Positions 59,801 to 64,000 of a DNA stretch of 64,000 nt are shown here, piece by piece; within the stretch, counting starts at the first letter, position 1, and every line of letters starts with the position of its first letter. Origin of the DNA: Strongyloides papillosus (taxonomy: Eukaryota > Nematoda > Chromadorea > Rhabditida > Strongyloididae); the NCBI GenBank assembly GCA_005656395.1, contig SRSI01000079.1, positions 1,984,001 through 2,048,000 on the forward strand, written 5' to 3'. The notes beneath the pieces were generated by a model that saw nothing but the letters and a program-made list of their open reading frames with translations, did no database searches and was not told the DNA's origin. A program made the position numbers and the translations under genes.

Positions 59801-59836
59801 TATCATAAAAGCGACATTTTCAGTTGAACAACCTAA
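56827..59836 (-). mobile_element. Internally deleted mariner, split by a nested 2.4-kb element
   Basis: Ends TTAGGTTGATCAACTGAAAA (left) and the inverse TTTTCAGTTGAACAACCTAA (right), with TA on both sides (56825-56826 and 59837-59838). Each end continues with TGTCGCTTTT. The left 550 bp hold a minus-strand mariner transposase N-terminus from ATG 57215 (MDFRSIYLYEFKLGQAEAKT). It continues through a shifted WF-type block and TRMVEYNQRTTV with KLADELGG and SNHLKAI. It then jumps to the TIR, so the catalytic domain is deleted. Removing the nested element leaves about 585 bp. Confidence 0.85.
57378..59800 (+). mobile_element. Nested foldback-like DNA transposon with IS630/Tc1-type transposase remnant
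   Basis: Ends CACGCGATTTACTATCCCTG and its inverse, flanked by TA (57376-57377 and 59801-59802). Long imperfect arms: 57378-57835 pairs with about 59355-59800. An inverted pair of 20-bp minisatellites follows (TTCAACATTTTCCCATTCAA type, about 57935-58035, against AAAAATGTTGAAATTGAATG type, about 58560-58700). The right arm has roughly 600 bp more than the left. The unique centre (58040-58555) encodes, on the plus strand, LPYSYMLNPIENAFSKIKNC and then DCNRYFRYITKNITN (58166-58432). This is the C-terminal end of a DDE transposase of the IS630/Tc1 group (LPPYSPxLNPIE motif). The catalytic N-terminal part is missing, so the copy is non-autonomous. Confidence 0.8.
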
Positions 59837-60835
59837 TATGTCAATTCGACTAATACAATTTATAAAAAAAAGTAATATATTCGATAGTATTTTGAGATCT
59901 ACGGATTTACCCATTTCGCAAACACATTCTAGCTCATTTTACATGTACATCCTACTTCATTTTAGTAATACATTTTACTTCTTTTCGTATATGCAAAATA
60001 AGATAGATTGTAGATACAGAGTGAGGTAAAATATAGCCTGTGATCCCCCTCCTCTTTTGAATGATCGGTTATTTTTATGTCACCTTCGATTTGTAGCATT
60101 CTGAGAATGATCGGTTAAAACGACATGTTTAGCTTTGTGTGTAGACATTTTAATATTTTAAACATTTTACCAGTAAAAAATGCTCGTTTTAAAGATATTT
60201 TTTTATTAAAAGTAATATATCTTCTGCATATTTTAGAAATCTAGATATTATATTTTTCTTGATAAATATCTTCTAAATAGTTTATTCCCTATGATAAAAT
60301 GTAAAATATGTAATGAAATTTCAATTATGGATATTCTTCAAGTTATAACTTTTTAAAATAACATTTATGCTAAAACATCGTAGGAAAAATATAAGATCAA
60401 GAATAATATTTAAAGTGAAATAACTTTTATAATATTCAGTCTAAAATTTTATTGCAATCTTTTTGGTGATTCAAAAAAATTGTCCAATGTGGTTTTATAG
60501 TTTTCAAACTGAAAAAAATTTGCCAATATTCATTTATTTATGGTTCTTTTTATTAATGAAATAAAAATGGAGGGGGGTTAAAAATTTTCAATGTGTATAA
60601 TATGTCTGATTGACTCACAATACGAATTTTAAAAAAAGTTAAATTTACGTAAAATCAATTTTTTACACAATTAGTGTTGCATATCAATATTTTAAGAAAA
60701 TTTAATCGTTTAAAAAATATTATTGATAAAAAGTACGTTTATTTGTGCGTTGCTTTCTTTTTCATGTGTAAGAGAAAAAAACTTTTACATTTTGCAAAAA
60801 TAGAAAATTATTTATTGATTATTTAATTTTTAACA
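59837..60835. other. Intergenic region with a dispersed hairpin repeat copy (about 59905-60050)
   Basis: TTTCGCAAACACATTCTAGC followed by TCATTTTACATGTAC resembles 19405-19440. No gene. Confidence 0.45.
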
Positions 60836-61280
60836 TTACTTAAATAAATTTACTGTTTCTAAGATAGTTTTGTAATCAAAAAGTCTTAATGCTTTTTGTA
60901 CACATTCGTTTATTTTTGAATCATAATAATCTAATGTTTTAATTATATCATTAAATCTTTCGAAATGAGGCATTTGAAAAAGATCACCGCCAGCAATTTG
61001 TTTTACTTCATTTAATTTTGAATTAATAAAGTCTTTCATTTCATAGTTATGTTTACATAATACATTAATATCATTAAAAAATGTGTTCATATCAAAAGTT
61101 GTAGCTGCAGCATCACAACTAGAAATATATGCGTTTTTTACACAGTTTTCAATTTCAATTCGAATATTGTCTAACTCAAAACATATATTTGTAATTTAAT
61201 CCAAAACTCCGTTGTATCTAATGGGTTTTCATCTTTTGCTTCGATTTTGTTTATTAATGAAACAATTACACTTAAAAATG
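60836..61280 (-). pseudogene. 3' part of a secreted-type helical Cys protein gene, broken
   Basis: The minus strand reads SVIVSLINKIEAKDENPLDT then TEFWIKLQIY. After a one-base frame change near 61195 it continues CFELDNIRIEIENCVKNAY, SSCDAAATTFDMNTFFNDIN and LCKHNYEMKDFINSKLNEVK, ending ETILETVNLFK-like text at the stop (60836). Cysteines spaced through amphipathic helices recall nematode secreted domains of the DUF19/T20D4.11 kind, but I cannot confirm the family. There is no start codon for the whole piece. The likely 5' exon with signal peptide lies at 63395-63245, beyond an inserted repeat-rich element. Either a broken gene or widely separated exons. Confidence 0.55.
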
Positions 61281-63246
61281 AAAACTGTCGTTTTGACAAA
61301 TACACTATAACCCTCCGATGTAGTGTTAAGATAATAAAATATTCATTTATTTTATTATTAAATGTTACTGTTATTAAATATTCTAAGTATACTCAATTTA
61401 AAAAAATTACTACAGTACTTATCATAAATTTCAAATCACTTAAAAACAAAATGAGATATAATTTCTCATAAATCCACATACCTTCATTTATTATTGTTTG
61501 TGAATTTTTCAGGAAATGTATTGTATATTTTAAAAAGCAGATATGTAAGTTGTATTGACTGTATATGGTGTCGAAACGACTTACATACTTGTTATAATAG
61601 TTTGCCATGCTTTTTTTAGAAAATGTATATACATTTCTTATAAAATGTACATACTCTGTCAAAACGACATTACCTATACATTTTTTTATAAAAGTGTACA
61701 TAAATTTCTTATAACTTACCATACATTTTTTTTATAGTGAATCGTTATATTAACATAAATGTATGACCAATCTTAAAAATTAGACCTGATTTTTCTACTA
61801 AATTAGCTATACTAAATTGTGATTTTATACATGTTAAAACGATGAGACAAAAAAATAATGCCAAAAATTCAACATTTCTACAGAAATTGTCGATCTCTTA
61901 TATTTTTCATAAAATATACGAAAGATCATAAATTATAAACACTAAAATAATAAATTTAAAAAATAATGTTAAGTATCCGGAGACATACCTTAGCTCTGGC
62001 ATTCTCCTAATTATTAATCATGCTTCTAGTGTTCATTGTAAAGAAAGAATTTTTATTTAATACTCTAAAAGATACAATAAATGGTACATAACAAGTTAAC
62101 CTACAGAGCTTGTTAACCAGTTATTTTACCAGGGTTAGTAAGTAGAATAAATGATTGACAAGCTCTGTCAATGTTCTTTTATATTCTTATTTAACGATGA
62201 CACTGACGGTGTCATGACCTAACAAGTAATATATCTGTTTTTACAATGAATACTGTTTTTAAGTGATGTTTTATTCTTTTTAAATATTATTGCATTTTTT
62301 ATATTAATTTAATCTACTTTTCAACAAAAATATTTATAAATTAACAAAATTCAAGGACGTGAGGGATTTTTAAAACTTTAAAGTGATTAAAAGTAGTTTT
62401 TTTAAACAATAAGTATTTATTTTGTTATCTTAATAATTATAAAAATTTTTAAATAACTATTATTCACAATTTTATTGAATTATATTATGCAAACTACGAA
62501 AGAAATGTTTCAAAAAATTGTACAAGTCTAAAATAATAATATCCATATTTTATTACTTTTAATGTATAATTATCGTCTATAACAATCATAATTAATTAGT
62601 TTTATCATTCTGAAAATTTTTATAGTAGTTAAAGTTCACATTTATAATATTTTTCTTTATTTTTGAATCTTTCTTAAGTCATTCTTAAAAATCATAGGGG
62701 TTTCACTTTATCACTAGTATTTTTAAAAAGATTCATATACATTTTTATAAAAAATATATATCAATTTACAAATATAAGTATGTATTTTGCATTGATTATA
62801 CATAATTTCTTATAAAAAAACAACCATACAATTTAAAAAATGTATAGTAAATGTCGTTTGGAAATGTCTATGCATTTCATACAAAAATGTATAACAAGTA
62901 ATAAAAAAAAGTATGAATGTCGTTTCGAATGTATGTACATTTTTAAAAAAATGCTATAAAATTTCGAAAAATGTTTGCTACTTTCTTTAGGATATGTCTA
63001 TACATTTTTTATAAAAATATATAGCAATTTATAAAAGAAGGTATATTTGTCGTTTTGACTGTATGTACATTTTTTTTAAAAAAGTCATACATTTTACGAA
63101 AAATGTATGGCATTTCTTAAAAAATTGATACATATTTTATATATATAATGTGGGTCCAATTAACAATAAGATAATTGGTAGTCGAAATAACAGAATTCTG
63201 CACTATAATCCTTGATTGCACAATTTCTGTCAAAACGACAGTTTTA
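61281..63246. mobile_element. Insertion bounded by 18-bp perfect inverted repeats, rich in TGTCGTTTTGAC motifs
   Basis: Left end AAAACTGTCGTTTTGACA (61281-61298); right end is the exact inverse (63229-63246). The motif TGTCGTTTTGA/CTGTATGTACATTT recurs inside in both orientations, near 61560-61580, 61660, 62852, 62927 and 63048. It is usually followed by TTTTATAAAAATGTATA-type text. No transposase found. No clear target-site duplication. It contains the putative solo LTR at 61967-62224. Its position between two halves of a secreted-protein gene supports insertion. Confidence 0.5.
61967..62224 (-). repeat. Probable solo LTR (258 bp)
   Basis: Less AT-rich than its surroundings. On the minus strand it begins TGTTAGGTCATGACACCG and ends GGATACTTAACA (TG...CA with a TGTTA/TAACA inverted terminus). 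It contains ATATAAAAG and later AATAAA, in the order promoter then polyadenylation signal. Flanks AATAA and AGTAA are an imperfect 5-bp duplication. No matching partner LTR in the window; the family may be that of the copia relic at 63631-64000, which is unproven. Confidence 0.5.
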
Positions 63247-63395
63247 AATTTTGAGTGTATATCTCGCTTTGCAATTTCATCTCCACAGTTCATCTTAATA
63301 TATTCTTCGATTGAAAGTTCGTTGGTTTCATTAAATTTAATTAATAATATATTAATAAGCAATATAAATACAAAAATTTCTGTAATACTTTTCAC
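63245..63395 (-). pseudogene. 5' exon of a secreted protein: signal peptide plus Cys start
   Basis: From ATG 63395: MKSITEIFVFILLINILLIK is a strong signal peptide. It is followed by FNETNELSIEEYIKMNCGDE and IAKRDIHSKFK. At 63246 the sequence runs into the inverted terminal repeat AACTGTCGTTTTGACA, after which the frame reads low-complexity, repeat-derived residues to 63117. The natural continuation appears to be at 61280 on the other side of the element. There is no splice donor in the expected place. Confidence 0.5.
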
Positions 63396-63630
63396 ATTGA
63401 AAATTGTATGTTAAAATGTAAATTTTTTTTTTATAGTTTAAAATATTTATTTTTTATCAAAAATGTATTCAATCCAACTTCAACATTGATATTAACCGTG
63501 ATATTAATCAAATAAATTTACGATTTTGTAACAATATTGTTAAACGTTAGTAACACACAGTAAAAATAAAATAACACTTTATAACTTATAAAAAACAAAA
63601 AGGAATGGAAATAAAGAGGCAACAATAAGT
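63396..63630. other. AT-rich spacer
   Basis: No feature recognised. Confidence 0.3.
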
Positions 63631-64000
63631 TTATATATCTTTAATGTAATCGTTATTTAGTAATCTAACATTTTCCTGTAGTTTTGGCTTCGTTAAATCA
63701 TTAGCTAACATATTTTCTTTAGGAATATATAGAATTTTAATATCAAGTTTGTCTATTCTTTCTTTTAATCATAATGGTGAAATACGCATATGTTTAGCTT
63801 TAGTTTTAGAATAATTGTCTCTTTCCAAGCTCTTCACAACTGGTAAGCTGTCTGTATAAACAACGACGACTAGAAACATTGATAATTAATTGAATAATCT
63901 ATAGATTCAAGTTATATTTTAAAATAATTCAAACAGACCCACTAACTCACTTCCATACGTTGGTGCTATTACATAACTTACAGGGTAGCTCGCATATTTT
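63631..64000 (-). pseudogene. 3' end of a decayed Ty1/copia pol (RNase H), cut by the window edge
   Basis: The minus strand reads YVIAPTYGSELVGLFELF, then a stop and an AT-rich break. It resumes VVVVYTDSLPVVKSLERDNY, SKTKAKHMRISPL, a stop in place of Trp, and LKERIDKLDIKILYIPKENM with LANDLTKPKL. It ends at TAA 63631-63633. The block of TDS, KHMRI, the IKxxYIPxENxLANxLTKP string and a short tail is the C-terminal RNase H signature of copia elements. Sequence differs from the intact copia at 44-48 kb, so this is another family. Confidence 0.75.

Overview
The window is eukaryotic nuclear DNA, very AT-rich. It has short introns (about 40-60 bp) with GTAAGT/GTATGT-type donors and TTTTAG/TTTCAG-type acceptors. 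The conserved genes are metazoan: PPP5, an endosomal Na+/H+ exchanger, IF1/MAI-2, TMBIM, RecQ5, RMC1 and SRP54. ShK-domain secreted proteins and an Argonaute remnant are also present. Together these point to a nematode. The extreme AT content and compact genes would fit a Strongyloides-type clade IV worm, but that placement is inference.

Layout. Positions 1-18.6 kb form a compact gene cluster: PPP5 (minus, running off the left edge), a foldback-like repeat element, an NHE6/7/9-type exchanger (plus), two tandem IF1 genes (minus), two tandem TMBIM/lifeguard genes (minus), RecQ5 (plus), RMC1 (minus) and SRP54 (plus). RMC1 and SRP54 are divergent across about 265 bp. RecQ5 and RMC1 are tail-to-tail.

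Positions 18.6-32 kb are accessory. A segmental duplication carries two secreted Cys-rich genes: one keeps three ShK domains, the other lost them and duplicated a different Cys module. Between the copies lies an LRR-like pseudogene. A decayed 915-bp mariner and an Argonaute remnant lacking PIWI follow.

Positions 32-49 kb are a transposon island. It holds a complete Ty3/gypsy element (33905-38552), a 189-bp satellite array (about 39.0-40.6 kb), a small Lys/Glu-rich gene, and a complete Ty1/copia element with identical 101-bp LTRs (44313-48191). The island is flanked by a roughly 600-bp inverted repeat pair. Positions 49-56.8 kb are AT-rich with no gene I can support.

Positions 56.8-64 kb hold a nested transposon (a 2.4-kb inverted-repeat element inside a deleted mariner), fragments of a secreted-protein gene apparently split by a repeat-rich insertion, a probable solo LTR, and the 3' end of a decayed copia element at the right edge.

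The most striking signal is a complete -1 ribosomal frameshift cassette at the gag/pol junction of the gypsy element. It has the slippery heptamer TTTAAAC directly before the gag stop, a 7-nt spacer, and a perfect 8-bp hairpin. Pol is open in exactly the -1 frame.
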